A DNA stretch of 64,000 bases from BD2-11 sp965221785 (lineage in GTDB: Bacteria > Gemmatimonadota > Gemmatimonadetes > Longimicrobiales > Gaopeijiaceae). The notes under the pieces were generated by a model. That model saw only the letters and a list, made by a program, of their open reading frames with translations. It was not told where the DNA came from and ran no database searches. The stretch spans positions 1,302,001 through 1,366,000 of the forward strand of contig CBDCSR010000003.1 of assembly GCA_965221785.1 (NCBI GenBank), in the 5' to 3' direction. Positions 54,001 to 62,389 of the stretch are shown here, piece by piece. The first letter of the stretch is position 1; each line of letters opens with the position of its first letter. Position numbers and translations under genes: made by a program.

Positions 54001-54420
54001 TTCGTCGAATGCGTCGGTCAGGCGCACGCCGCGGGCAGCCAGTGCGGGCCCGGCCACGGTGATCGCCAGCCTGCGGGGGGTGGTCGCCTCGAAGCCCACC
54101 CACGAGCCCGTGCGCACTGCAAGCTGGCGCAGGAGCTCGCGGCCCTCGCCCCCGGTGCGGCACACGATCACCTTGCGGCGGACGGGGTAGTCGGCGGAGA
54201 CTCGGGCGAGCGCTCGCACAAGGACGGAGGAGCCCTCCGGTCCGGGTCCGGGGGCGAGTTCGGGTCGATTCAGGTCGCCGGTCGAGCCGGCATCGGGAGC
54301 GGGCTCCGGTGGACCCGGCGAGGGCGCGGCCGCGGACTCCGCCGGTAAAGGCGGGTTGAGCGCGGGGCCATCCAGCCCCAGATCGAACGAGAACTGTCCT
54401 TCCTGCCGTCCTTTGGGCAT
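51067..54420 (-). CDS. addB: AddB-like PD-(D/E)XK nuclease with Fe-S cluster
   Basis: This 1117-aa protein starts with a Pro/Gly-rich segment (~15-65) followed by a degenerate helicase-like region (~65-780) lacking a clear Walker A. The C-terminal nuclease (~790-1117) has GAIDRLDRIPEGLRVVDYKT and the AddB Fe-S cluster cysteines: one in GACARRYFYS and three in CRFCDYQAVC. AddB provides the second nuclease strand and Chi recognition in AddAB. The adjacent overlapping AddA-like gene supports the assignment. No strong ribosome site precedes the ATG. Confidence 0.8.
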   Translation of the reverse strand: MPKGRQEGQFSFDLGLDGPALNPPLPAESAAAPSPGPPEPAPDAGSTGDLNRPELAPGPGPEGSSVLVRALARVSADYPVRRKVIVCRTGGEGRELLRQLAVRTGSWVGFEATTPRRLAITVAGPALAARGVRLTDAFDEEALLDEAIDEVLLEGEEDEHARLARGVGMRRALAHAVKSLRVAGVGTRRLRDAPLADAGKTRVLAGILRAYEARLRARSLTDTAGVYRAAIEALGGRSHAPSAASLQGRRLYLVPGIGRRGLGGRFLRALHGQGAEVLETDEVAGLAAPESLVWRGARTAANRLAWLYDIEHAPQGEAPPDEGSLDIFVANSLTAELREVLRRVVERGLSWDEVEIVATDPDAYGSALHAVAEHLALPVTYAGGLPVERTRPGRVATAYFRWIEGGFDAGVVRTLLYAGDLTAPRPNHWIRGPTLARRLRNLRIGWGRERYLRAIGRQLSDVDGYKAGRYETPEQLERRKTRTRGELQALGDLLAPALRATPPVSIESDPDAAPVSPSQVARGLRRFLKHTSPGSSVDDTALQRMERILERVEAALTRRTDYRAASAIVRRHLSFPVPAPRAEGSAPWSSTGGALYLCDIESGGRTGRRATFIVGLDAHRLSSSATQDPYLLDGDRRRLAGPELPLSTDRVRERRFLLAALFARLRGSVCLSYSAWDPSEARAVSPSAELLQAFRLMRANPAATFEDLDKYAGERAGLVPRRTGRLDSTDVWMASLEREGRLLEGEQGVREAFPRIRDGLRARDALRGDRVTAHHGMIAPRPELDPRRDPRRAVSASALGAIGACARRYFYSHVLRIRPPDDHAYDPESWLDALNRGSVLHEVYERSLLTARQQGVAYDAAEFERLVKRILRAAISDATREIPAPSDVVRARQEHDMARDVDSFIAMVREDEPDWIDTELRFGLGGEEAVPFPTSSGPVSVRGAIDRLDRIPEGLRVVDYKTGSTYRYGGKTGTYEGGRRLQHVIYAGVASLLHAADTAVMEYHFPTRRGENRRVSYTARDLVSGPELVSRLLDLVAKGLFLPTDTDNDCRFCDYQAVCRVRATDFSTNSPLAKWVKERIGDLPELAGLRAIRNWDEEGDGFLLALEAQLADRVGPA

Positions 54421-54446
54421 CGGCGGGCGCTAGCGTCCGTCGCGCA

Positions 54447-55253
54447 TCAGCGACGCCACTTCACGAACGGATACACCAGCCGCGCCGCCAGCGAGCGCGG
54501 ATACGTCTCCTCCATCCCCTCGAAGCCGAGCCGCTCGGGCTGCTCCTGGTCGGCCGGCCAGTAGGCGGTCCGGAAAAGCCAGTCCCACACGCTCAGGACG
54601 ATGCCGAAGTTCTGACCGCCCCTTCCGTGCTGCACCACGTCGTGATGCCACACGTGCATCTTCGCCGAGTTGAACAGGTACCGGAGCGGTCCCCAGTCGA
54701 TGCGCAGGTTGGAGTGGTTGAGGTCCTGCATGAGCGTGCTCACGATGGCCATCAGCAGGATCACGGTCCCATCCACGCCCAGCACCACCAGCGGCAGGTA
54801 GGAGAGCGTCTTGTAGACCACCACCTCGCCCCAGTGGAAGCGGAAGTTCCCGATCCAGTCCAGCTCCTCGATGCTGTGGTGCAGCTTGTGGAACTCCCAC
54901 AGCCACGGGGTCAGGTGCAGCAGCCGATGGATGTTCCACTCCACGAAATCCTTCACCACGAAGAACACCACGAACTGGAGCCAGAGCGGCTGCGACGTGA
55001 CCAGCGCCAGCGACTCGGGCACCGGAACGCCCATCTCGAACAGCATTCCGTTGAAGGCCTGCACCAGCCGGCCCGTCACCATCGCCAGCAGCACACCGAA
55101 GTAGTGCCCGTTGAACACCAGCCAGAACAGATCCTGCCAGATGCCCCGGCGGAGCGCGCGCTGCTCCCTGCGCCAGGGCCGGATCCGCTCGAGCAGGAAG
55201 CAGAACAGCGAGACGGAGATCAGCCAGAAGTAATACTGAAGATAGACGGGCAT
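54447..55253 (-). CDS. sterol desaturase/fatty acid hydroxylase family protein
   Basis: The ATG at 55253 gives 268 aa with about four hydrophobic helices. The di-iron histidine clusters are complete: HRLLH (WNIHRLLHLTPWLW), HKLHHS, and HVWHHDVVQH. This superfamily hydroxylates or desaturates lipids, sterols or carotenoids at the membrane; the exact substrate cannot be told from sequence alone. The conserved end (SVWDWLFRTAYWP) matches bacterial members. It lies 26 bp after the AddB start on the same strand. Confidence 0.88.
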   Translation of the reverse strand: MPVYLQYYFWLISVSLFCFLLERIRPWRREQRALRRGIWQDLFWLVFNGHYFGVLLAMVTGRLVQAFNGMLFEMGVPVPESLALVTSQPLWLQFVVFFVVKDFVEWNIHRLLHLTPWLWEFHKLHHSIEELDWIGNFRFHWGEVVVYKTLSYLPLVVLGVDGTVILLMAIVSTLMQDLNHSNLRIDWGPLRYLFNSAKMHVWHHDVVQHGRGGQNFGIVLSVWDWLFRTAYWPADQEQPERLGFEGMEETYPRSLAARLVYPFVKWRR

Positions 55254-55343
55254 GGGCCTCGGTTCCCGGCAGATGATGGGGATGTGGCACACATATTCCG
55301 ACGAAGCCCGGCGGCACGGCAACCGGTCGTGCCCATCACCCTG

Positions 55344-55970
55344 TCAGGGCGCCGGCGCGTCGGTCAGCCTCCAGAGCACCCAGCTCGCCACCGACCGGAG
55401 CGGCTTCCACACCTCCGAGCGCTCCAGAACGGCCTTCGGCGTGGGCCGTTCCTCGAGTCCGTCCAGCCGGCGCAGGCCCTCGCGCACCCCGAGGTCGGTC
55501 GCCGGCATCACGTCCAGCCGTCCCAGCTTGAAGAGGAGGAACATCTGCGCGGTCCAGACGCCGATGCCGCGCACCTCGATCAGCCGCTCGACGATCGCCT
55601 CGTCGGGCAGCCGCCCGATGCCGCGCAGCCGGAGCGACCGGGACTCCACCCGGCGCGCGAGATCGGTGAGCGCGAGCATCTTGTTGCGCGACAGCCCCGC
55701 GCCCCTCAGCTCCTCCTCCGGCAGGGCCAGCAACTCCGGGGGAGTGGGAAAGTTGCGTCCGGGCGTGAGGGCGCGCACGCGTCCGTAGATGGTCTTCGCG
55801 GCGGCTCCGGCGAGCTGCTGGTAGATGATCGACCGGCACAGGTAGTGAAAGCCGGAGAAGCGGCGGGCGGTCCTGGCGAAATCCGGATACTCGGGGACCC
55901 GGCCCATCGCGGCGCCCAGGCGGGGATCGGCCTCGGCGAGGCGGGTCAGTTGCTCTGAAGTGGGTTGCAT
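55344..55970 (-). CDS. DNA-3-methyladenine glycosylase II (AlkA-like, HhH-GPD)
   Basis: The ATG at 55970 gives 208 aa. The HhH-GPD fold includes the substrate-pocket segment FHYLCRSIIYQQLAGAAA, the helix-hairpin-helix (IEVRGIGVWTAQMFLLF), and the catalytic Asp159 in VMPATDLGVREG. These bacterial enzymes excise alkylated purines in base-excision repair. The length is that of the short AlkA form without the N-terminal domain of E. coli AlkA. The upstream open frame (to 56186) is not protein-like and overlaps the divergent VWA gene. Confidence 0.87.
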   Translation of the reverse strand: MQPTSEQLTRLAEADPRLGAAMGRVPEYPDFARTARRFSGFHYLCRSIIYQQLAGAAAKTIYGRVRALTPGRNFPTPPELLALPEEELRGAGLSRNKMLALTDLARRVESRSLRLRGIGRLPDEAIVERLIEVRGIGVWTAQMFLLFKLGRLDVMPATDLGVREGLRRLDGLEERPTPKAVLERSEVWKPLRSVASWVLWRLTDAPAP

Positions 55971-56110
55971 GGGTGGTGGTCGGAGAGGAGGGAGCGTCCT
56001 GGCGTGCTCCAAGGTAACGCCGCCGCGGCGGGACGCCCGGCGGGGACCACAATCGGCGCGTCCAGAGTAGGAGACGAACCCGCAGCAGCCGTTCCGGATT
56101 CGGAGGTGCC

Positions 56111-58042
56111 ATGCCCGTTCCAGCCCTCGCCTGGTTTCTCGCCGCAAGCCTGTGGGCCTTCGCTCCGGAGACCGAGCCCGCTCCACCGGGCGTCGCGCGC
56201 GCGACGGTGTCGGGCCGGGTCACGGACGCCGGCACCGCCGAGCCCCTGACCGGCGCCCGCGTGTTCATCTCCGGCCAGACGACCTCGGTCCTCTCCGGCG
56301 ACGGGGGCGAGTACAGCTTCATCCTTCCCGGCGATGGCTGGGACGGACGCGAAGTGGAGATGCGCGCCGAGCTGGCGGGCTATCAGAGCGTCGCGCGCAC
56401 GGTCCGTCTGTCGGGCGCGACCACCCGGGTCGATCTGGCGCTTGCCCCGGGCGGCGACATGGGGATGGAAGAGGCGGTGCTGCGGGCACAGTACGCCTAC
56501 CCCGCTCCGCCGGCTCCCGCGGGCCGGCCGCAGGCCGTGCGGGAGGCGGTCGGAATCGACGCCGCGAGACGGGTGTCCGAGGCGGCGCGCGGGAGTGTCT
56601 CCCCGCGTCCCCGGCCGCCCTTCAACACCGAATCCTACGCCCACATCGAGGAATCCGGCTTTCTCGGCGTCGAAGACAACCCGCTCTCCACCTTCGCGAT
56701 CGATGTCGACCGGGCGTCGTACTCCAACATGCGGCGCTTCATCGACCGGGGGATGCGTCCCCCCATCGACGCCATCCGCATCGAAGAACTGGTCAACTAC
56801 TTCGCCTACGACTACCCGTCGCCCAAAGGCGCCCATCCCTTCTCGATCTCCACCGAAGTCGGCACGGCGCCGTGGCAGCCGGCGCACCGGCTGCTGCGCA
56901 TCGGCATCCAGGGCCGGGACGTCGCCGCCGCGGAGCTGCCCGCGAGCAACCTGGTCTTCCTGATCGACGTGTCCGGCTCCATGCAGCCGCCCGACAAGCT
57001 GCCCCTGCTCAAGTCGTCGCTGCGTCTGCTGGCCGCGCAGATGAGGCCCCAGGATCGGGTCGCGATCGTGGTCTACGCCAGTCATGCCGGGCTCGCGCTC
57101 CCTCCCACGTCGGGCAACGACAAGAGCGAGATCCTGTTCGCAGTCGACAGGCTGGAGGCGGGCGGCTCCACCGCCGGTGGCGCCGGGCTCCGGCTCGCCT
57201 ACGAGGTTGCGCGCGAACACTTCAGCCGGGAAGGCAACAACCGGGTGATTCTTGCCAGCGACGGCGACTTCAACGTGGGGCCGTCGAGCGACGCGGAGAT
57301 GATCCGTCTCATCGAAAAGGAGCGCGAGTCAGGCGTCTTCCTCTCCGTCCTGGGCTTCGGCACCGGAAACCTGCAGGACTCGAAGATGGAGCAGCTGGCC
57401 AACCACGGGAACGGCAGCTACGCCTACATCGACAGCGAGCGGGAAGCGGCGAAGGTGCTCGTGAGCGAGTTCGCCGGCACCCTCTTCACGATCGCGAAAG
57501 ACGTGAAGGTGCAGGTGGAGTTCAATCCCCGGGAGGTCCGGGCGTACCGCCTCATCGGCTACGAGAACCGTGCGTTGCGCGCGGAGGATTTTGCGGATGA
57601 TCGCAGGGATGCCGGGGAGCTCGGGGCAGGTCATACCGTCACGGCGCTCTACGAGATCGTGCCGGCCGGCATCGACGGCCCTGACGTGGCGGATGCGCCT
57701 CCGCTGCGCTATCGCGGCCGCGCGGACGTCACGGGGCGGGCGGCATCCGGCGAACTCGGATTCGTCCAGCTGCGCTACAAGCGGCCCGACGATTCGAAGA
57801 GCGTTCTCGTACAGCAGGCGTTCGTCGACAGGGGCGGAGACGGTTCCGGCGACATGCGTTTCGCCGCGTCGGTGGCGGCCCTCGGCATGCTGCTGCGCGA
57901 ATCGGAACATGTTGGCGACTTTTCGCTCGGCGACGTTCTGGAGCTGGCGCGGGGATCTCTCGGTGACGACCAAGAAGGCTACAGGCGCGAGTTCATCCGG
58001 CTGGTGCGCGAGACCCGCGTGCAAGGGTTGCTGAAGCGCTGA
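56111..58042 (+). CDS. exported von Willebrand factor A protein (YfbK-like)
   Basis: This 643-aa protein has a weak signal peptide (ALAWFLAASLWAFAPETEP). A carboxypeptidase-regulatory-like domain (~33-115; VSGRVTDAGTAEPLTGARVF) is followed by the YfbK-type N-terminal region (NPLSTFAIDVDRASYSNMRR). The VWA domain has its MIDAS Asp286-Ser288-Ser290 (DVSGSM) with ASDGDFNVG as the second acidic site. A C-terminal DUF3520-like region follows (~465-640). VWA domains bind protein partners through a divalent ion. It lies 140 bp after the divergent glycosylase start and is followed by the M16 peptidase on the same strand. Confidence 0.85.
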   Translation: MPVPALAWFLAASLWAFAPETEPAPPGVARATVSGRVTDAGTAEPLTGARVFISGQTTSVLSGDGGEYSFILPGDGWDGREVEMRAELAGYQSVARTVRLSGATTRVDLALAPGGDMGMEEAVLRAQYAYPAPPAPAGRPQAVREAVGIDAARRVSEAARGSVSPRPRPPFNTESYAHIEESGFLGVEDNPLSTFAIDVDRASYSNMRRFIDRGMRPPIDAIRIEELVNYFAYDYPSPKGAHPFSISTEVGTAPWQPAHRLLRIGIQGRDVAAAELPASNLVFLIDVSGSMQPPDKLPLLKSSLRLLAAQMRPQDRVAIVVYASHAGLALPPTSGNDKSEILFAVDRLEAGGSTAGGAGLRLAYEVAREHFSREGNNRVILASDGDFNVGPSSDAEMIRLIEKERESGVFLSVLGFGTGNLQDSKMEQLANHGNGSYAYIDSEREAAKVLVSEFAGTLFTIAKDVKVQVEFNPREVRAYRLIGYENRALRAEDFADDRRDAGELGAGHTVTALYEIVPAGIDGPDVADAPPLRYRGRADVTGRAASGELGFVQLRYKRPDDSKSVLVQQAFVDRGGDGSGDMRFAASVAALGMLLRESEHVGDFSLGDVLELARGSLGDDQEGYRREFIRLVRETRVQGLLKR

Positions 58043-58167
58043 TCCCCGAGGTCCGCCGCCCGACACCGTAGCGCCGCCGGGGAAAACGAACATCCCATCT
58101 CCTGCGTAGTATCATTTCTGTTTCCAAGTCCGAGAATCACCCCGGCGCATTTCTGGAGAAGAGAACG

Positions 58168-60933
58168 ATGAAGCTGAAAACGAAGCGTGTTCCCCGATGG
58201 GCCGCCACTCTTGCCCTGTGGGGCGCGGCGGTCCAGACCATAGGGGCGCAAGAGCTGCCGGAGGGCGTTACGGAGGTGGCGTCCGTCGAGGGCATCACCG
58301 AGTACCGTCTGGACAACGGCCTGCGGTTTCTCCTGTTCCCCGACCAGAGCAAGCAGCAGATCACGGTCAACGTGACCTACATGGTCGGATCGCGGCACGA
58401 GGGGTACGGCGAGACCGGGATGGCGCACCTGCTCGAGCACCTGGTCTTCCAGGGGACGCCCGACCACCCCAACATCCCCGACGAGCTGACCGAGCGCGGA
58501 GCGTTCCCGAACGGCACCACCTGGTTCGACCGCACCAACTACTTCGAGACCTTCCCGGCCTCGGAGGACAACCTGGCCTGGGCGATCGACCTGGAGGCGG
58601 ACCGCATGGTCAACTCGTTCATCGCGGCGGAGGATCTCGAGTCCGAGATGACCGTCGTGCGCAACGAGTGGGAGTCGGGCGAGAACCAGCCCATGGCGGT
58701 GCTGCAGAAGCGCGTCATGTCGGCGGCCTACGACTGGCACAACTACGGCAACTCCACCATCGGCGCGCGCGCGGACATCGAGAACGTGCCCATCGAGCGG
58801 CTGCAGGCCTTCTACCGCAAGTACTACCAGCCCGACAACGCGCTTGTGGTGATCGCGGGGCGCTTCGACCGGGAGTACGCCCTCCAGCTGGTGGCCGACG
58901 AGTTCGGCGCCATCCCGCGTCCCGATCGGACCGGGGCGAACGAGCTGTTCGCCACCTACACGGCGGAGCCCGCGCAGGACGGCGAGCGCACGGTGACCCT
59001 GCGGCGCGTGGGCGACGTGCAACTGGTGATGGCGGCCTACCACGTCCCGCCCGGCTCCCACGAGCAATACGCTGCCGTGGACGTGCTCACCCACGTCCTC
59101 GCGACCAGGCCCGCCGGGCGCCTCTACCAGAACCTGGTGGAGCCCGGCCTCGCGGCGAACGCGTTCGCCTTCGGCTACCAGCTCAACGAGCCGGGCGTGT
59201 TGATGGCCGCCGCCCAGGTGCGCCAGGAGGACTCGCTGGAGGAGGCCGCGGCCGCAATGCTCGCCACCCTCGACGAGATGGTCGAAGCGCCCCCCACCGA
59301 GGAGGAGGTGGAACGGGCCCGAACCGACTACCTGTCGGGCATCGAGCTGGCCTTCAACAACCCGCAGGGGATCGCGCTGCAGCTGAGCGAATGGGCGTCG
59401 ATGGGCGACTGGCGCCTCTTCTTCCTGCACCGCGACCGGCTGGAGCAGGTCACGCCCACCGCAGTGCACCAGGTGGCGCAGGCCTACCTGAAGCCCTCCA
59501 ACCGCACCATCGGCTACTTCTACCCGACGGAGGAGACGCCGGCCCGGGCCGAAATCCCCGCCCCGCCCGACGTGGCGGCACTGGTCGCCAACTACGCCGG
59601 TCGCGAGGCCGTGGCCGAGGGCGAGGCGTTCGACCCGACGCCCGCCAACGTGGACGACCGCACAACCACCACGACCCTCTCCAACGGAGTGGAGGTCTCC
59701 CTCCTGTCCAAGGAGAACCGCGGCGACGCCGTGAGCGTGCAGTTCTCCTTCCGCCATGGCACCGAGGCCGCCCTCATGGGCCGGGCCACCTCCGGGTCGC
59801 TGGCGGGCTCCATGCTGATGCGCGGCACGACCCAGCGTTCGCGCCAGGAGATCAGCGACGAACTGGATCGCCTGCGGGCGCAGGGGAGCGTGAGCGGGTC
59901 GGCGCTGTCGGCTGGCGGGTCCTTCACCACCGTCCGGGAAAACCTGGCGGCCGTCCTCCGGCTGGCCGGCGAGGTGTTGCGCGAACCCGCCTTCGATCCC
60001 GACGAATTCGATTTGCTGCGCGAGGAGAGGCTGGCGGCGATCGAGCAGCAGCAGTCGGAGCCGCAGGCGCTCGTCTTCCAGGCCTTCAATCGGCACCTGA
60101 ACCGGTATCCCGAGGACCATCCGCGCTACTCGACCACCTTCGAGGAGGACATCGAGCGTCTCAACGCCGCGACGGTAGATGAGGTGAGGGCGTTCTGGTC
60201 CGAATTCTACGGAGCCGACGGCGGCACTGTCGCCGTGGTCGGGGACTTCGACCCCGACGAGACGCTCGCGGTGCTGGAGGAGGTGTTCGGCGGCTGGGAG
60301 GCGCCCGAGCCCTACGAACGCGTCCCGGATCCGTACGTCGATGTCGAGACGGTGAGCGTGGACATCGAAACCCCGGACAAGGCCAACGCGTGGATGGTGG
60401 CTGTCACCAGCTTCCGCATGCGCGACGACGATCCCCGCTATCCGGCACTGCGCATGGCCGACTTCATGCTGGGTGGCGGGTTCCTGAATTCCCGCCTGCC
60501 GACCCGCATCCGCCAGGAGGAGGGGCTCTCCTACGGCGTCGGTTCGCAGCTGGCCGTGCCCCCGGTCGACGACGGCGGGCTGTTCCTGACCTATGCCATC
60601 TTCGCCCCCGAGAACGGCGACAGGGTGGTGGACGCGTTCCGCGACGAGTTGCGCAGGGCGCTGGAGGAAGGGTTCACCGAGGAGGAGCTGGATGCCGCGA
60701 AACGCGGGTTCCTGGACGCACAGCAGAACGGCCGCTCGAACGACAGCGCGCTCGCCGGCCAGCTCAGCAACAACCTGTTCACCAACCGGACCATGGAGTT
60801 CACCGCCGCCCGGGAAGCGGCCATCGGAGCGCTGACGCTGGAGGAGGTCAACGCCGCGCTGCGCGACTACGTGTCGCTGGAGAACATCTCCATCTTCCGC
60901 GCGGGAGACTTCGCCAACAAGCTGATTCCGTAG
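58168..60933 (+). CDS. exported M16-family zinc peptidase (full-length, two halves)
   Basis: This 921-aa protein has a signal peptide (WAATLALWGAAVQTIGAQE). The N-terminal half has the inverted zinc motif HLLEH at 87-91 and the downstream Glu in ESEMTVVRNEWE. The second M16 half (~490-915) lacks the motif, as is usual, and acts in substrate enclosure. Many relatives carry two such halves in one chain, as here. It is predicted to degrade peptides in the periplasm. The start follows GAGAAGAGA 4 bases upstream. A strong hairpin ends the unit. Confidence 0.9.
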   Translation: MKLKTKRVPRWAATLALWGAAVQTIGAQELPEGVTEVASVEGITEYRLDNGLRFLLFPDQSKQQITVNVTYMVGSRHEGYGETGMAHLLEHLVFQGTPDHPNIPDELTERGAFPNGTTWFDRTNYFETFPASEDNLAWAIDLEADRMVNSFIAAEDLESEMTVVRNEWESGENQPMAVLQKRVMSAAYDWHNYGNSTIGARADIENVPIERLQAFYRKYYQPDNALVVIAGRFDREYALQLVADEFGAIPRPDRTGANELFATYTAEPAQDGERTVTLRRVGDVQLVMAAYHVPPGSHEQYAAVDVLTHVLATRPAGRLYQNLVEPGLAANAFAFGYQLNEPGVLMAAAQVRQEDSLEEAAAAMLATLDEMVEAPPTEEEVERARTDYLSGIELAFNNPQGIALQLSEWASMGDWRLFFLHRDRLEQVTPTAVHQVAQAYLKPSNRTIGYFYPTEETPARAEIPAPPDVAALVANYAGREAVAEGEAFDPTPANVDDRTTTTTLSNGVEVSLLSKENRGDAVSVQFSFRHGTEAALMGRATSGSLAGSMLMRGTTQRSRQEISDELDRLRAQGSVSGSALSAGGSFTTVRENLAAVLRLAGEVLREPAFDPDEFDLLREERLAAIEQQQSEPQALVFQAFNRHLNRYPEDHPRYSTTFEEDIERLNAATVDEVRAFWSEFYGADGGTVAVVGDFDPDETLAVLEEVFGGWEAPEPYERVPDPYVDVETVSVDIETPDKANAWMVAVTSFRMRDDDPRYPALRMADFMLGGGFLNSRLPTRIRQEEGLSYGVGSQLAVPPVDDGGLFLTYAIFAPENGDRVVDAFRDELRRALEEGFTEEELDAAKRGFLDAQQNGRSNDSALAGQLSNNLFTNRTMEFTAAREAAIGALTLEEVNAALRDYVSLENISIFRAGDFANKLIP

Positions 60934-60959
60934 CGGACATCGGCGGGGACAGCGAGCCG

Positions 60960-60989
60960 ACGGGCCGGGGCCGCAGGGCTCCGGCCCGT
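60960..60989 (+). terminator. 13-bp GC hairpin after M16 peptidase gene
   Basis: acgggccggggcc pairs with ggctccggcccgt (one G-U pair) around a gcag loop, 27 bp after the stop. The U-tract is weak. Confidence 0.6.
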
Positions 60990-61094
60990 TCGCGTGGGTC
61001 CCGCCGGGATGCAGCCGGACGAATCGCGCGCGGGGCATGGTGGAGGTACTATTTCAGCGGACTCGGCTGAAACCCCACGAACGCGAGAGCCACC

Positions 61095-62387
61095 ATGCCT
61101 GCATCATCCATGAATCGCCGTGATTTCGCCCGTCTCTTCGCCGCTGGAGGATCTGCGGCCCTGCTCGGCCATCCCGCGCTCGAAGGTCTCGCGCGGCGGA
61201 CGCCTGCCGGGCCGCTCGCCCGTCGCGCCGGCACCGTCCGAGCCGTCGACTGGGACGAAGTGCGCGCCCGCTTCCTCATGCCGCCCGAGCTGTCGGTCAT
61301 GAACGCGGCCAACCTGTGCCCGTCGCCCGCGAGCACCCTGCAGGCGGTCTACGACTACACCGAGCGCATGGACCGCGAGCCGGTACCCAGCTTCCGGGGA
61401 GAAATGCACGGCGTGAAGGAGCCCACCCGCGACCGCCTGGCCGAATTCCTGGGCGTCACCCCCGAGGAGATCCTCATCACCCGCAACACCAGCGAGGCGA
61501 ACAACTGGGTGTCGACCGGCCTCCAGCTGGGGGAGGGGGACGAAGTCGTGATCGTGCGCGACAACCACCCCAGCAACAACCTCGCCTGGAAGGCCAAGGG
61601 CCGGCGCTTCGGCTACACCGTGCGCGAGATCGAGCCGGCGAGTCCCCACCCCGGGGCCGACTACTACGTGCAGGCGTTCCGCGAGGCCATCACGCCGAGC
61701 ACCCGGGTGATCTCCTTCACTCATCTCACCAACACCGCCGGCGACCTCTTCCCTGCGCGCGAACTGTGCGCCCTGGCGCGCGAGCACGGCGTGTTCTCGG
61801 TCGTCGACGGCGCCCAGTCGTTCGGACTCTTCGACATCGACCTCTCCGAGGTTCAGCCCGACTTCTATACCGGAAGCGCGCACAAGTGGCCCTGCGGCCC
61901 CAAGGAGACCGGGGTGCTGTACGTGAACGCCCGCGTCCACGACCGCTTCTGGCCAACCATGTACAGCGCCTACAGCGGGTCGCGGGGGCTGGCGCGCACC
62001 CACGAGGGGCTGGGCCAGCGCGACGAGCCCGCCATCCGCGCCTTCGGTGCCCAGATCGAGTTCCTGCAGGAGATCACGATGGCCGAGGTGGAGGCCCGCA
62101 GCCGCGAGCTCGCGACCGCGCTGGTCGAGGAGCTGTCCGCCCTGGACGGCGTGCACATGTGGACCTCGCAGGAACCCTCGCGGCGCGCGGCCGTGGTCAC
62201 CTTCCGCCCGGGCGAGCTCTCACCGGGCGCCGTGGTGGCCACCCTGGAGAATGACGGCATCGTGGCCGCTTCGCGCGGGGGCAGCGACCGCACCGGCGTG
62301 CGTCTCTCACCCCACTTCTACAACTCGCACACGGACGTGGAGCGGGCGGTGTCGGCGATTCGAGGTTATCTGCGGACGGGGCTGTAG
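61095..62387 (+). CDS. Tat-exported class V aminotransferase-fold PLP enzyme
   Basis: The protein is 430 aa (start at 61095; an ATG at 61110 giving MNRRDF is equally plausible). A Tat signal (NRRDFARLFAAGGSAALLG) precedes a class V aminotransferase fold. Motifs are TRNTSEANNWVSTGL, SFTHLTNTAGDLFP, and the PLP-binding Lys264 in GSAHKWPCGPKETG with the PLP-pyridine Asp in VVDGAQSFG. It resembles isopenicillin-N epimerase/cysteine-desulfurase-like members; the substrate is unknown. A PLP enzyme with a Tat signal is expected in the periplasm. Its stop is 2 bp from the convergent S46 gene. Confidence 0.85.
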   Translation: MPASSMNRRDFARLFAAGGSAALLGHPALEGLARRTPAGPLARRAGTVRAVDWDEVRARFLMPPELSVMNAANLCPSPASTLQAVYDYTERMDREPVPSFRGEMHGVKEPTRDRLAEFLGVTPEEILITRNTSEANNWVSTGLQLGEGDEVVIVRDNHPSNNLAWKAKGRRFGYTVREIEPASPHPGADYYVQAFREAITPSTRVISFTHLTNTAGDLFPARELCALAREHGVFSVVDGAQSFGLFDIDLSEVQPDFYTGSAHKWPCGPKETGVLYVNARVHDRFWPTMYSAYSGSRGLARTHEGLGQRDEPAIRAFGAQIEFLQEITMAEVEARSRELATALVEELSALDGVHMWTSQEPSRRAAVVTFRPGELSPGAVVATLENDGIVAASRGGSDRTGVRLSPHFYNSHTDVERAVSAIRGYLRTGL

Positions 62388-62389
62388 CC